Assembly: GCA_963823275.1 (NCBI GenBank)
Contig: CAWGKW010000002.1
Location: 806,001-870,000, forward strand
Reading direction: 5' to 3'
DNA from: RHKX01 sp963823275
GTDB lineage: Bacteria > Actinomycetota > Thermoleophilia > Solirubrobacterales > 70-9
Length of the DNA: 64,000 nucleotides
This document shows positions 7,083-16,516 of this stretch, piece by piece (within the stretch, counting starts at the first letter, position 1; each line of letters begins with the position of its first letter). A program made the translations under genes and the position numbers. The notes beneath the pieces are model-generated. The model was not told the DNA's origin and ran no database searches. It saw only the letters and a program-made list of their open reading frames with translations.

Positions 7083-7763
7083 GTGATTCGCGGTCGCGAG
7101 GCTGAGGTCGAGCGGTTGACCGCGGAGGCGGCTGGGCTGCGTGGACAGCTCGCCGAGGGCGAGGCCGTTACGAACCACCTGCGCGCCGAGCTCGCCGATG
7201 CCCGCGCCCGCGCCGAGCAGGAAATGCGGACGATGGCGATTCTGACGAGCCAGCTCGAGGAGATGCGGATCAGCGCCCGCGGCGCGGCGACGCGGATTCG
7301 GCTGTCGGCATTGCGGGAGGCGGCGGAGGTCGACGCCCGCCTGATCGATCTCGACGACCCGAGGCTGGCGGACGCCCGTGATCGGCTGCACCTGGCACTC
7401 GAGGACGCGCTCGCAAGGGTCGCCGGCGAGTGGGAAGCCGAGGCGCCGGAACCCCCGTTCTCGCGGTCTGCTCAGGCGCGGGTCTCGTTCGCGGCGGGGC
7501 AGGTGGCCGGCGCCTCTCGCCGTCACGTAAGCGTTGACATCGGCCCCTTCGAGGACTTCTCACAGCTGGTCAGATTCGAGGACGCCGCCAACGCCATCGG
7601 CGCCGCCGGCGACATCTCGATCAAGCGCTTCTCGGGCGGTCGTGCGCGGATCGACGTGGCGCTCAGCGAGCCGGTGGATCTCCTGCGGGAGCTGGAGGAG
7701 AACAGCGACCTCGAGTTCAAGGTGAGATCGAGGAGCGACGAAGAGCTGATTCTCGACCTCTGA
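7083..7763 (+). CDS. Coiled-coil protein of unknown function (DivIVA-like N-terminus upstream)
   Basis: I do not recognise a named family. From GTG 7083 the first ~75 residues form a strong heptad-like coiled coil rich in E, A, R and L; the C-terminal ~90 residues look globular (HVSVDIGPFEDFSQLVRFEDA, then ISIKRFSGGRARIDVALSEP). Homology to DivIVA/GpsB-type N-termini seems to continue upstream in the same frame: codons from 6993 read TFRRSLFGFRPSEVGEAI, like the FRRSLFGYR motif. That frame has no normal start; ATG 6976 would fit if one base is missing between it and about 6990. A cell-envelope or septum scaffold role is only a guess. Confidence 0.65.
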   Translation: MIRGREAEVERLTAEAAGLRGQLAEGEAVTNHLRAELADARARAEQEMRTMAILTSQLEEMRISARGAATRIRLSALREAAEVDARLIDLDDPRLADARDRLHLALEDALARVAGEWEAEAPEPPFSRSAQARVSFAAGQVAGASRRHVSVDIGPFEDFSQLVRFEDAANAIGAAGDISIKRFSGGRARIDVALSEPVDLLRELEENSDLEFKVRSRSDEELILDL

Positions 7764-7796
7764 CGGCCTGGGAGGCGCCGGCTCCCAGCCGCGTCA
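7761..7796. terminator. Hairpin between convergent genes
   Basis: A perfect 7-bp stem CTGGGAG (7768-7774) / CTCCCAG (7782-7788) with loop GCGCCGG can be extended by TGACG (7761-7765) pairing with CGTCA (7792-7796). It lies between the stop codons of two converging genes, which fits a bidirectional terminator. There is no T tract. Confidence 0.6.
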
Positions 7797-7798
7797 GA

Positions 7799-8503
7799 TC
7801 ACCTTGCGGAGCCGAAGATCCTCAGCATGAAGAGGAACAGGTTGATGAAGTCGAGGTAGAGCGAGAGCGCCCCCAGGATGGTGGCCTTCTTCGCGTCCTC
7901 GCCGCCGATCCCGCTCTCGCCGATCCTCTTGATCTTCTGCATGTCGTAGGCGGTCAGGGCGCAGAAGAGAAGTACGCCTCCGAAGGTGACGAACCAGTAG
8001 AGGGTCGAGTTGGCCCAGAACATGTTCACGACCATCCCGATCAGCAGGCCGATCAATCCCATGAACAGGATCGATCCCATGCCCGAGAGGTCACGCTTGG
8101 TCACGTACCCGTAGGCGGCCATGCTGCCGAACATCCCCGCCGAGACGGCGAACGCTCCGGCGATCGAAGACGTCGTGTAGACCGACAGGATCACCGAGAA
8201 GAGGAAGCCGTTGAGGGCAGCGTAGGCGGCGAAGAGAAAGACCGCGGTCGAGTAGCTGATCCTGTTGATCCCGGCCGAGATCGCGACCACCAGGCCGAGC
8301 TGCCCGAAGATCATCACGATGAAGGCGAACTGGTTCTCGTCGAACCACCTGATCATGTCGGTGCTGGCCGCCACGTAGGCGGCGATCCCCGCGGTCAGCG
8401 CGAGGCCGAGGAACATCCAGCCGAAGACGCTGGTCAGAAACGACTGCCTGGCGAGCTGCGCGTCGGCGCTCGGGAGGGAGGGGGTTTCGTACTGATCGTC
8501 CAT
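7799..8503 (-). CDS. Bax inhibitor-1/YccA family membrane protein
   Basis: The 234-residue protein has about seven hydrophobic segments and the layout of the bacterial BI-1 (YbhL/YetJ) family, which are pH-dependent cation/Ca2+ leak channels or regulators in the inner membrane. Typical segments are SVFGWMFLGLALTAGIAAYV at the first helix, AAYAALNGFLFSVILSVYT in the middle and the late ALTAYDMQKIKRIGESG, followed by ATILGALSLYLDFINLFLFMLRIFG, a strong family signature. It is transcribed away from the tRNA. The physiological role in actinobacteria is not established. Confidence 0.92.
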   Translation of the reverse strand: MDDQYETPSLPSADAQLARQSFLTSVFGWMFLGLALTAGIAAYVAASTDMIRWFDENQFAFIVMIFGQLGLVVAISAGINRISYSTAVFLFAAYAALNGFLFSVILSVYTTSSIAGAFAVSAGMFGSMAAYGYVTKRDLSGMGSILFMGLIGLLIGMVVNMFWANSTLYWFVTFGGVLLFCALTAYDMQKIKRIGESGIGGEDAKKATILGALSLYLDFINLFLFMLRIFGSAR

Positions 8504-8664
8504 CTGCTGGGTTCGGCTCCTTGCTCCGGGCCACGCGCTCGATTACGGTGGCGAATGCCCCTCTGAGAATACTCCGCGCCCATCCCGATCCCTGCGCCTT
8601 GGCAGCGGTTTCGCCCGAGCCTCAGCAGGCCGCGATAAACTTCGCCGCCGACTACGAGTTCTCT

Positions 8665-8738
8665 GGGGCTGTAGCTCAGTTGGCTAGAGCATCTCGCTGG
8701 CAGCGAGAGGGCCGTCGGTTCGAGTCCGACCAGCTCCA
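8665..8738 (+). tRNA. tRNA-Ala (anticodon GGC)
   Basis: The full cloverleaf is visible: acceptor GGGGCTG pairing with CAGCTCC, D arm GCTC-AGTTGGCTA-GAGC, anticodon stem TCTCG/CGAGA around loop CTGGCAG with anticodon GGC, variable loop, and T arm GTCGG-TTCGAGT-CCGAC. It reads GCC/GCT alanine codons. CCA is not fully encoded after the discriminator A. An ATG of a downstream antitoxin-like frame shares the discriminator base. Confidence 0.97.
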
Positions 8739-8901
8739 TGACTCCGACTCCTCGGCTCCGACCACCATCGGGGCCGAGGAGTTCGGCTACCGCTATGCCC
8801 GCTTCCTCCAGCGAGCAGCGGCCGGTGAGTCGTTCCTCGTCACCCGCCGCGGCAGGCCGATGGCCCGGATCGTCTCGCCGATGCCTCAACTCGCGGAATA
8901 G
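8738..8901 (+). CDS. Phd/YefM-type antitoxin-like protein (start broken)
   Basis: The frame ending at TAG 8899-8901 encodes TTIGAEEFGYRYARFLQRA then AAGESFLVTRRGRPMARIVSP, the pattern of Phd/YefM antitoxins (a short N-terminal strand and helix followed by the AGExxxITRRGxPxA turn) that dimerise and repress their own promoter. This frame lacks a usable start codon. ATG 8738 would give an ordinary N-terminus if one base is missing just after it. No toxin partner (Doc, RelE/YoeB or VapC-like) is visible on either side, so it appears orphaned. It abuts the 3' end of the tRNA gene. Confidence 0.6.
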
Positions 8902-8950
8902 GCTCGTGGTCGACCCATTTTCGGCCTTTTCGCAAGCATCGGGACCGTCT

Positions 8951-8978
8951 CCCCATCGCCCTCGTCGGGCGATTGGGG
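8951..8978 (+). terminator. Strong GC hairpin before leuS
   Basis: CCCCATCGCCC (8951-8961) pairs with GGGCGATTGGGG (8967-8978) around loop TCGTC, with a single bulged T. It follows the tRNA and antitoxin-like gene and precedes the leuS promoter, fitting a transcription terminator; no clear T run follows. Confidence 0.6.
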
Positions 8979-9045
8979 CTCCCGCCATCGATGCCTCCGG
9001 CGCCAGCGTCTCGATCGGCCGGTGAGCGCTCTGCGCCTCGCCTCC

Positions 9046-9051
9046 TAGACT
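9046..9051 (+). promoter_or_regulatory. -10-like hexamer TAGACT of leuS
   Basis: TAGACT ends 10 bases before the leuS ATG, with no Shine-Dalgarno sequence between. This placement fits a transcript starting at or within a few bases of the start codon. Confidence 0.45.
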
Positions 9052-9061
9052 CCCGCATCCG

Positions 9062-11606
9062 ATGCCGAGCGAAGACGAGACCAGCGCCGCCCCGAGCGAC
9101 GAGCCCGCCCGCTACGACCCGCGCGCCCTCGAGGGCAAGTGGCAGGGGATCTGGGCGGAGGAGAAGACGTGGGAGGTGCCGAATCCCGGCGACCCCGGCT
9201 TCGATCCGGAGAAGCCCAAGGCCTACGTGGTCGTCATGCTCCCCTACCCCTCCGGCGAGCCCCACGTCGGCCACCTCAAGGTCTACTCGGTCGGCGATGC
9301 GATCGCTCACTACCGGCGCCGCAACGGCTTCGGCGTGCTTCAGCCCATGGGGTACGACTCGTTCGGTCTGCCCGCCGAGAATCATGCGATCCGGACCGGT
9401 GAGCACCCGAGGGTCTCGACCGAGCGGTCGATCGCGAGCTTTCGTGAGCAGTTCAGGTCCTGGGGCATCTCCGTGGACTGGAGCCGCGAGATCGCGACCC
9501 ATGAGCCCGAGTACTACCGCTGGACCCAGTGGATCTTCCTGCGCCTGTTCGAGGCCGGCCTGGCCTACCAGACCGACGCCGCGGTCCACTGGTGTCCCAA
9601 GGATCAGACCGTGCTCGCCAACGAGCAGGTCATCGACGGCCGCTGCGAGCGTTGCGGCACCGAGGTCGTGCCGAAGAAGCTGGAGCAGTGGTACTTCCGG
9701 ATCACCGACTACGCCGACCGTCTGCTGGCGGACTTCGACCTGCTCGAGTCGTGGCCCGAGCACGTGGTCACGATGCAACGCAACTGGATCGGCCGCTCCG
9801 AGGGCGCCGAGGCGGTCTTTCGCTGCGAGGAGCTCGACCTCGACTTCCCGGTCTTCACGACCCGGCCGGACACGCTCTTCGGCGCGACCTTCTTCGTCCT
9901 GGCTCCCGAGCATCCAGATCTCGATCGGCTGATCGAGGGAACGGCGAACGCCGACGAGGTCCGCGACGTACGTGGCGGCCTCGTTGCGGCAGTCGACCGG
10001 GGAGCGTGGCGACGACGATCGGGAGAAGACCGGCGTCCGTCTCGGGCGGACCGTCACCAATCCGGTCAACGGCGAGCAGATCCCGGTGTTCGTCGCCGAC
10101 TACGTGCTGATGGAGTACGGGACCGGCGCGATCATGGCAGTTCCCGCTCACGACCAGCGCGACTTCGAGTTCGCCCGCAGGTTCGGTCTGCCGATCCGCC
10201 TGGTCGTCGCGCCGGCCGATGGCGCCGAGGTGCCCGACGACGAGGCGTTCGTCTCCCAATCCGAGGACGTCCACCTGGTCAACTCGGGCGACCTCGACGG
10301 GCTCAGCCCCGCGGATGCGATGCGCAGGATCATCGCTGAGCTGGAGGCCGAGGGCCGGGGCAGGCTGGCCGTCAACTATCGCCTCCGCGACTGGCTGCTC
10401 TCGCGCCAGCGCTACTGGGGTTGTCCGATCCCGATCGTCCACTGCGATGAGTGCGGCGCGGTCCCGGTCCCCGAGGATCAGCTGCCGGTCGAGCTGCCCG
10501 ACGTCGAGGACTACCGGCCGAAGGGGCAGAGCCCGCTCGCGACCGCGACCGACTGGGTCGAGACGGAATGTCCGCGATGCGGCGATCCGGCCCGCCGTGA
10601 AACCGACACCATGGACACGTTCGTCGACTCGTCCTGGTACTTCCTGCGCTACCTCGATCCCGACGACACCGAGCTGCCGTTCGATCGCGAGATCGCCGAC
10701 CACTGGATGCCGGTCGACCAGTACATCGGCGGTGTCGAGCACGCGATTCTGCACCTGATGTACGCCCGCTTCTTCACCAAGGCCCTGGCGGACGAGGGCC
10801 TTGTCGGGGCCCAGGAGCCCTTCGCGAACCTCTTCACACAGGGGATGATCACCCGCGACGGCCACAAGATGAGCAAGTCGAAGGGCAACGTCGTCGACCC
10901 CGCCGACTACGTGTCCCGCTACGGCGCCGACGCCGCCCGCACCTACGTCTGTTTCATGGGCCCGCCCGACCGGGGCGGCGACTGGGTCGACGAGGGCGTG
11001 GAAGGGGTCCAGCGCTTCCTCTCGCGCCTCTGGAGGCTCGCTCTCGAGGGTGCGGGGCTCGAACCCTCCGCGGTCGACCCGGACTGGCAACGCTCCACCG
11101 CGGGCGCGGCCCGCGAGCTGCTGGCCAAGGCCCACTGGTCGATCGACAAGGCGACCCGCGACTTCGAGCGGGACTTCCAGTTCAACACGGTCATCTCCGC
11201 CGTCATGGAGCTGGTCAACGAGGCATACCGGCTCAAGGGCGATCTGAAGGGGGATGCCGATGGCGAGCGGGCTCTGCATTTCGCCACCGCCACGGCCGCG
11301 TCGCTCGTCTTCCCGTTCGCTCCCCACGTCGCCTCCGAGGTCTGGGAGATGCTCGAGGGCGGTCGCGTCTGGGAGGAGCCCTGGCCGCTCGCCGACGAGG
11401 CGCTGCTCGCTCAGGACGTGATCACCCTGGTCGTTCAGGTGAACGGCAAGCTTCGAGACCGGATCGAGGTGCCGTCGACGGCCGACGAGGCCGATGTTCT
11501 CGCAGCGGCGCGAGGCAGCGAGAAGGTGGTCGCGCACCTCGGCGGTCGCGCAATCGTCAAGGAGATCGTCGTCCCCGGCAAGCTCGTCAATCTGGTCGCC
11601 CGCTGA
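9062..11606 (+). CDS. leuS: Leucyl-tRNA synthetase (one frameshift)
   Basis: LeuRS charges tRNA-Leu. The class I motifs are present: PYPSGEPHVGHL (HIGH equivalent, residues ~60-71), LEQWYFRITDYAD, the editing-domain TTRPDTLFGATF, and HKMSKSKGN (KMSKS, about residue 601), followed by the anticodon-binding and C-terminal regions to TGA 11604-11606. The reading frame breaks at about 9966: the first frame reads EVRDVRGG, while inserting past one extra G restores DYVAASLRQSTGERGDDDREK and the remaining ~540 residues. With that base removed the length is ~848 residues, normal for bacterial LeuRS. An essential enzyme cannot be a pseudogene unless duplicated, so sequence error is favoured. Confidence 0.95.
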
Positions 11607-11623
11607 CCTCACGGACGGTCTTT

Positions 11624-11662
11624 CGCGATCGGGCGCAACGAGGCCGTAACCGCGATCGGGCG
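11624..11662 (+). promoter_or_regulatory. Direct repeat pair and -10-like site before the cupin gene
   Basis: CGCGATCGGGCG occurs at 11624-11635 and again at 11651-11662, 27 bases apart. It is followed by TAGAAA (11672-11677), a possible -10 element ending 8 bases before ATG 11686. The pair brackets the -35 region, so it could be a regulator site; alternatively it is chance in GC-rich DNA. Confidence 0.35.
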
Positions 11663-11685
11663 GGCGTCTGCTAGAAACCCCGCTG

Positions 11686-12087
11686 ATGCTCGTCAGGCGC
11701 CTCTCCGACGCCGCCGTGAAGGATTTTCATCGGCTCAGGTCTCACATCCTCATGGATGCAGGCGAACTCGGGTCGCGCAACATGACCGTGACCTGGATCG
11801 AAGTCCCACCGGATACCGAGCAGGAGTTGCACTCACACGAGGAGGCCGAGCAGGTCTACGTCGTCGTGGGCGGCATCGGCGAGCTGTCGGCCACCGGCGA
11901 CACCGAGCGCCTCGAGCCCGGCGATCTCGCGCTGATCCCGCCCGCCAGCGATCATGTGATCGCCAACCGGGGGGTCGAGACGCTGTTGCTCGTCTCCGCG
12001 CAGTCTCCCGCCGTCTCGGTCGAGGAGACGATCGGCCGTCAGTCCGCCGCGACGGTCGGCTACGACGAGGACTCCGACGTCTACTGA
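11686..12087 (+). CDS. Small cupin-domain protein
   Basis: This 133-residue protein is a single cupin barrel. The metal-site motif 1 is EQELHSHEEAEQVYVVVGGIGEL (residues 45-67, His and Glu ligands) and motif 2 is around LEPGDLALIPPASDHVIAN (His ligand). It resembles cupin_2 proteins, which act as isomerases, dioxygenases or sugar-binding sensors; the substrate cannot be told from sequence. It is a monocistronic gene with its own promoter-like hexamer and a direct-repeat pair upstream. Confidence 0.85.
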   Translation: MLVRRLSDAAVKDFHRLRSHILMDAGELGSRNMTVTWIEVPPDTEQELHSHEEAEQVYVVVGGIGELSATGDTERLEPGDLALIPPASDHVIANRGVETLLLVSAQSPAVSVEETIGRQSAATVGYDEDSDVY

Positions 12088-12199
12088 AGCCCGCCGTGGG
12101 GCAATAGTCACGCTCTCGTGACGGAAGTTCAATCGGTGGGCGCCACGCGTGCGGACCCTTTGGTCAGGCTCGGGAGACGATGCTCGGCCGCTGGACAGG

Positions 12200-12811
12200 A
12201 TGGACATGCTCGACGGAGTGAGCCGCAGCCAGCTCGCCGTCTTCGCGGCGATCGGAATCGTGCTGCTGCTGCTCGGCATACGCGCCGTGCGAGAGGAGTC
12301 ATCGACCGGATCCGCCGAGGTCTCGGCGGGGGGCCCGGGCGCCGTGCTCGCCACGGAGCCTGTCGGCAGCGGCGGTCCGCCCGCCTCCAACGGCGATGTC
12401 GTCGTCCACGTCGCCGGTGCGGTCGGCGAGCCGGGCGTCTACCGGCTGCCGGCCGGCTCGCGCGTCGCCGACGCCGTCGAGCGCGCGGGTGGTGCGACGG
12501 GGCGCGCCGACCCGAACTCGATCAACCTCGCGGCGCGGCTGGCCGACGGCCAGCAGGTTGTCGTTCCGTCTCGGGTGGGGACGGTGGGAGCGACCGCCGG
12601 CGCGACGACTGCCGAGGAAGGACCGATCAGCCTGGGCTCCGCCGACCAGGCTGCCCTCGAGACGATCGAGGGCATCGGACCGGTCACCGCGGCGGACATC
12701 CTCCGTTACCGCGATGAGAACGGTGGAATCTCGTCGATCGAACAGCTCGACGAGATCCCGGGCATCGGCCCCGCGACGATCGAGTCGCTGAGCGACCGGC
12801 TCCAACCCTGA
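12200..12811 (+). CDS. comEA: Competence protein ComEA-like, membrane-anchored DNA-binding protein
   Basis: The protein has one N-terminal transmembrane helix (LAVFAAIGIVLLLLGI), a Gly/Ser/Ala linker, an SLBB-type domain (VVVHVAGAVGEPGVYRLPAG, about residues 74-130) and a C-terminal double helix-hairpin-helix domain (ALETIEGIGPVTAADILRYR and LDEIPGIGPATIESL). ComEA binds extracellular double-stranded DNA and hands it to the ComEC channel, which is encoded next, 15 bp downstream. I chose ATG 12200 (MDMLDGVS); an in-frame GTG at 12149 would add an unusual 17-residue extension. Confidence 0.92.
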   Translation: MDMLDGVSRSQLAVFAAIGIVLLLLGIRAVREESSTGSAEVSAGGPGAVLATEPVGSGGPPASNGDVVVHVAGAVGEPGVYRLPAGSRVADAVERAGGATGRADPNSINLAARLADGQQVVVPSRVGTVGATAGATTAEEGPISLGSADQAALETIEGIGPVTAADILRYRDENGGISSIEQLDEIPGIGPATIESLSDRLQP

Positions 12812-12826
12812 GCGCCGGCGAGTGCT

Positions 12827-15188
12827 GTGAGCCGCTGGATCGGCTGGTGGCGGCACGCGGCCCTCGCCGGTGGCGTGGTCGGGTTGCTGATTTCGGCGCA
12901 CCTGTCGGCCCCGGCTGGGTGGCTCCCGTGCACCGTGGTCACCTCGGTCGCCGTCGCCGTCACCGGGCGGGAGGTTCTTGGAGCGGAGGGCGGACCCTCC
13001 TCCCGCGCGGTCGCCATGTTCCTGCTCCCGCTCGCGGGTGTCGGTGCGCTGATCGGCCTCGGCCTCGGATCGGCCCGCGTCGCGGCCATCGATTCCGGAG
13101 CGTTGCCCGGCCGCCCCGGTGAGGTGGTCGAGGTCACGGGGTTCGTGGAGGCTGTGCCCCGCCGGAGCCACGGCGAGGTGCGGGTCCAGGTGCGGGGTGG
13201 TGCCGGCCGGGTTGTGGTCGTGGCCCCCGAGCCGGTCGCCGACCTCCCGGTCGGTAGCGAGGTAGAGGTCCGGGGAACGCTCTCGGAGCCGGATGACTTC
13301 CGGGCCGCGGAGCTGGAGCGGATCGGTGCCGAGTTCGAACTCCATACGCGGCGAATCGTCCCCACCGGCACGGCGAGAGGCGGCCTCACCGGCGTACTCG
13401 ACCGGATCCGCCTGCGGGCGGAACGGGCGCTTGGCGGGGGGCTCGACCCGGCCCAGGCGGCTCTGGCTCGAGGCTTCGTGCTCGGGCAGGACGACCGGAT
13501 CGATCCCGTCACGCGCGAGGAGTTCAGGCGTTCCGGCCTCAGCCATCTACTGGCCGTCTCCGGCCAGAACGTGATGCTGCTGGCGGTTCTCGCCGGGGTC
13601 GTGCTGGCGCTCTTCGGCCTTCGGCTGCGATCGCGCCTGATGCTCACGATCGTGGTGATCGCGATCTACGTCCCGGTCGCGGGTGGGGGGCCGTCGATCC
13701 AGCGGGCCGGTGTCATGGGGGCGGCCGCCATCGTCGCCACGTTCGCCGGGCGACCGACCGATCGTGCCTACCCGCCGCTGCTGGCGGCGGCGGCCACGCT
13801 GGCGGTGAATCCGCGGTTCGGCGGGGATGTCGGCTGGCAGCTCAGCTTCGCGGCGGTGATCGGGATCATCTTCTGGGCCGGTCCGCTGCGGGAGCTGATC
13901 GGTGAGCGGCTTGCGCGGGAGGGTTCCCGAGCCGCTCAGCCGCGGCCTGAGCGACGGGATCGCGATCACCCTTGCGGCCACGGTCGCAACCGCTCCGTTG
14001 ATCGCCCATGACTTCGAGCGCCTCTCGCTCACGTCGATTCCCGCGAACCTGCTCGCCCTGCCGGCGGTCGCCCCCGTGATGTGGGTGGGGATGCTGATCG
14101 GCCTGCTCGGGCAGTTGCCGGGGCTTTCCCCGGCCGTGCTCAGCGCGGTCGGAGGGAGCCCTGCTCGACTACGTCGCCTGGGTCGCGCACACGCTCGGCT
14201 CTCGATCCTGGTCGGAGGCGGATGTCTCGCTGCCGACGGGGGCGGTGACCGTCATCTACCTGCTGGTCTCGGCGGCGGCCTCCCTCTCGATCGCCTGGCT
14301 GCGGCGCCGGCGGCGGCTGGGCATCTCGGGAGGCGCGCGGGTCGGCGCGGCGCTGGTCGTACTCGCGGCCTGGCCACCATCGTCCCGCTCGGTCCGGAAG
14401 CCCCGAGACGCGCCGTCGCCGGGGACGCTGCGTGTGATCGAACTCGACGTCGGCCAGGGTGACGCGACCCTGCTCCAGCCGCTCGCGGGGCGACCCCGTG
14501 CTCGTCGACGCCGGACCGTTCGGCGGCGGCGCGGCGGGTGCGCTCGCCGATCGTGGGATCGATCATCTCCGCGCCGTCGTCGTCTCCCACCAGGACATCG
14601 ATCATTCCGGTGGGCTCTACGAGGTCCTCGAGTCCGTGCGGGTCGACGACCTGATTCGCGCACGTCCCGCTCCCCGGATCGAATGCGGCGGCCCGCTCCG
14701 CGGGCGTGCGGATCGTGGTCGCGGCGGAGGGGAGCTCATTCCGCTTCGGGGCCATGAGCATCGATGCGCTCTGGCCGCCCCGAGAGCACATCGAATCCCC
14801 GGTCGCCGAGACCAACGACGATTCGCTGATCCTCGCCGTTCGCTTCGGCGGCTACGACGCTCTGCTGACCGGCGATGCCGAGGCCGAGGCCACCCACCTC
14901 GACCCGGGGCCGTTCGACGTCCTCAAGGTGGCCCATCACGGCAGCGACGACGCCGGTCTCTCGGCGCTGCTGGATCGGTCGGTGCCCCGGGTCGCGCTGA
15001 TCGGCGTCGGCGCCGACAACACCTATGGCCACCCGACCGCGGGAACCCTGCAGGCGCTCGCCGATCACGGGGTCTGCACGCTGCGCACCGATCTCGACGG
15101 CGACGTCACCGTCGAGCTCGGGCCGGCCGGGGTCGGCGTCCAGACTGAACGTGGACCACCGCCGGCCGGCAGGCCCGGCTGCGGTTGA
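12827..15188 (+). CDS. comEC: ComEC/Rec2 DNA-uptake channel protein (four frameshifts)
   Basis: ComEC forms the membrane channel and carries the nuclease-like domain for DNA uptake. The parts are an N-terminal membrane/OB-like region, the Competence domain with FVLGQDDRIDP and RRSGLSHLLAVSGQNVML, further helices, and a C-terminal metallo-beta-lactamase domain (ELDVGQGDATLL, VVVSHQDIDHSGGL, VLKVAHHGSDDAGLS). Four breaks interrupt it, near 13912, 14155, 14490 and 14660; each shifts the frame by +1 and the next frame continues the domain directly. With four extra bases removed it is one ~785-residue protein. Whether the organism really lost competence cannot be settled from this copy. Confidence 0.88.
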
Positions 15189-15235
15189 CGATTGGACCGC
15201 CCCCGGACGTAGACTGGATTCAGTTGGCGGATCAG

Positions 15236-16205
15236 ATGAAACCCGCGTATCTCTTCGCCGGTGGTGACGCCGCGAAGCTCTCGGCGACGCTGTCGCGGCT
15301 ACGGGCGCGGGCGGAGCGGGAGGGCGGAGCGGGAGCGCTCGAGACCTTCAGCGCCGCAGGCGGTGCCGCCCCCGACGTGGACGCCCTGATCGGATCGATC
15401 CCGGCGATGTCGTTGACCGCCGAGCGTCGCTACCTGCTCGCTGACGGCGTCGAACGCTGGAGGGCCGCTCAGGTCAAGCTCGTGGCGGAGGCCCTGGCCG
15501 GGGCGCCCCCGGAGGTCACCGTTGTCCTCGTGGCACGCGGTGACGCACCGAAGGGGCTGGCGGAGGCCGTCAAGGGTGCCGGGGGCGATGTTTCCAACTT
15601 CGAGGCGCCGAGCAAACGGGACCTTCCCGGCTGGATCGTCGTGGGCGCCCGTGATCGCGGGTGCTCTCTCGACCCCCAGGCCGCTCGTGCGCTGGCGGCC
15701 AGGATCGGGGACAACACCGAGCGGCTCGGGTGGTGAGCTCGACCGCCTGGCGCTCTGGGCCGGCCCCGGCGGCAGCGTCGACGTCGAGGACATCGAGCGG
15801 ATGACCACCGACACCTCCGAGCGGGCGGGGTGGGCACTCGCCGACGCGATCGTCACGCGCGACCGCGAGGCGGCCGTCGCCACGGCCGACGTCCTCTTGG
15901 ATCAGGGAGAGGCCGTCACTCCGATGGTCTACGGCATGGCCTCGAGGCTGCGCAGCGCCTACCAGGCGGCGGCGGCGATCGAGGCCGGTATCCCGGCCGG
16001 GAAGGTCGAGGCGGAGCTCCCGATGGCTCCGTATCCCTCCAAGATGCTCGTTCGTTCGGTTCAGGGGGTGGACTCGGCCGAGCTCTCGGGCGCGATCGGG
16101 GCGATCGCGGACCTCGAGTGGTGGACCCGCGGGGGCTCCGACTACAGCGACGAGGTCGCGCTGACGCTTTCGGTCCGGCGTGCGGCCGCCCGTGACGGCA
16201 CTTGA
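15236..16205 (+). CDS. holA: DNA polymerase III delta subunit (one frameshift)
   Basis: The delta subunit opens the sliding clamp in the clamp-loader complex. The N-terminal MKPAYLFAGGDAAKLSATLSR and the late segments RAGWALADAIVTRDREAAV and MLVRSVQGVDSAELSGAI match HolA. The frame breaks near 15732: RIGDNTERLG is followed by TGG TGA, while skipping one T gives GELDRLALWAGP and continues to TGA 16203-16205. ATG 15236 gives the usual N-terminus; an in-frame TTG at 15224 lies 8 bases after TAGACT and could be a leaderless start instead. The comEC-holA-rpsT order is conserved across many bacteria. Confidence 0.92.
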
Positions 16206-16230
16206 GGGACCGTGATCGGGGAGGGGAGAG

Positions 16231-16491
16231 CTACGAGGCGGAGACCAGGCGGGAGGCGCGACTCTTCTTGCGAGCGCCGGTGTTGGCGTGCATCGCGCCC
16301 TTCTGGACGGCCTTGTCGATCTTCGAGATCAAGGCGCGATGCTCGGCCTCGACCGATGCGGATTCGCCGCTCCCCACCGCGCTCTCGAGGCGACGGAAGT
16401 GCGTCTTGACCGCACCGGTGAGACGACGATTCTCGTCGTGCTCCCGCTCGGAGCGGAGGATCCTCTTCTTCTGTGAAGCAATGTTGGCCAT
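16231..16491 (-). CDS. rpsT: 30S ribosomal protein S20
   Basis: The 86-residue product starts MANIASQKKRILRSEREH, the diagnostic S20 N-terminus, and ends with GAMHANTGARKKSRASRL; it is a three-helix primary 16S rRNA-binding protein. It lies on the opposite strand between holA and murJ, as is usual. On its strand TACAGT ends about 12 bases before the ATG and may be the -10 site of a divergent promoter region shared with murJ. Confidence 0.97.
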   Translation of the reverse strand: MANIASQKKRILRSEREHDENRRLTGAVKTHFRRLESAVGSGESASVEAEHRALISKIDKAVQKGAMHANTGARKKSRASRLVSAS

Positions 16492-16516
16492 CAGCGGCCG
16501 CACACTGTAGCGATTG

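Noticed and set aside
8902..9061. T-box riboswitch before leuS
   Set aside because: No T-box sequence or specifier stem; only a short GC hairpin and a leaderless-type promoter.
8665..9061. Integrated mobile element at tRNA-Ala
   Set aside because: No integrase, no direct repeat of the tRNA 3' end and no change of composition; leuS follows directly.
9855..11612. A 585-residue minus-strand frame opposite leuS
   Set aside because: Antisense shadow of LeuRS with no recognisable domain.
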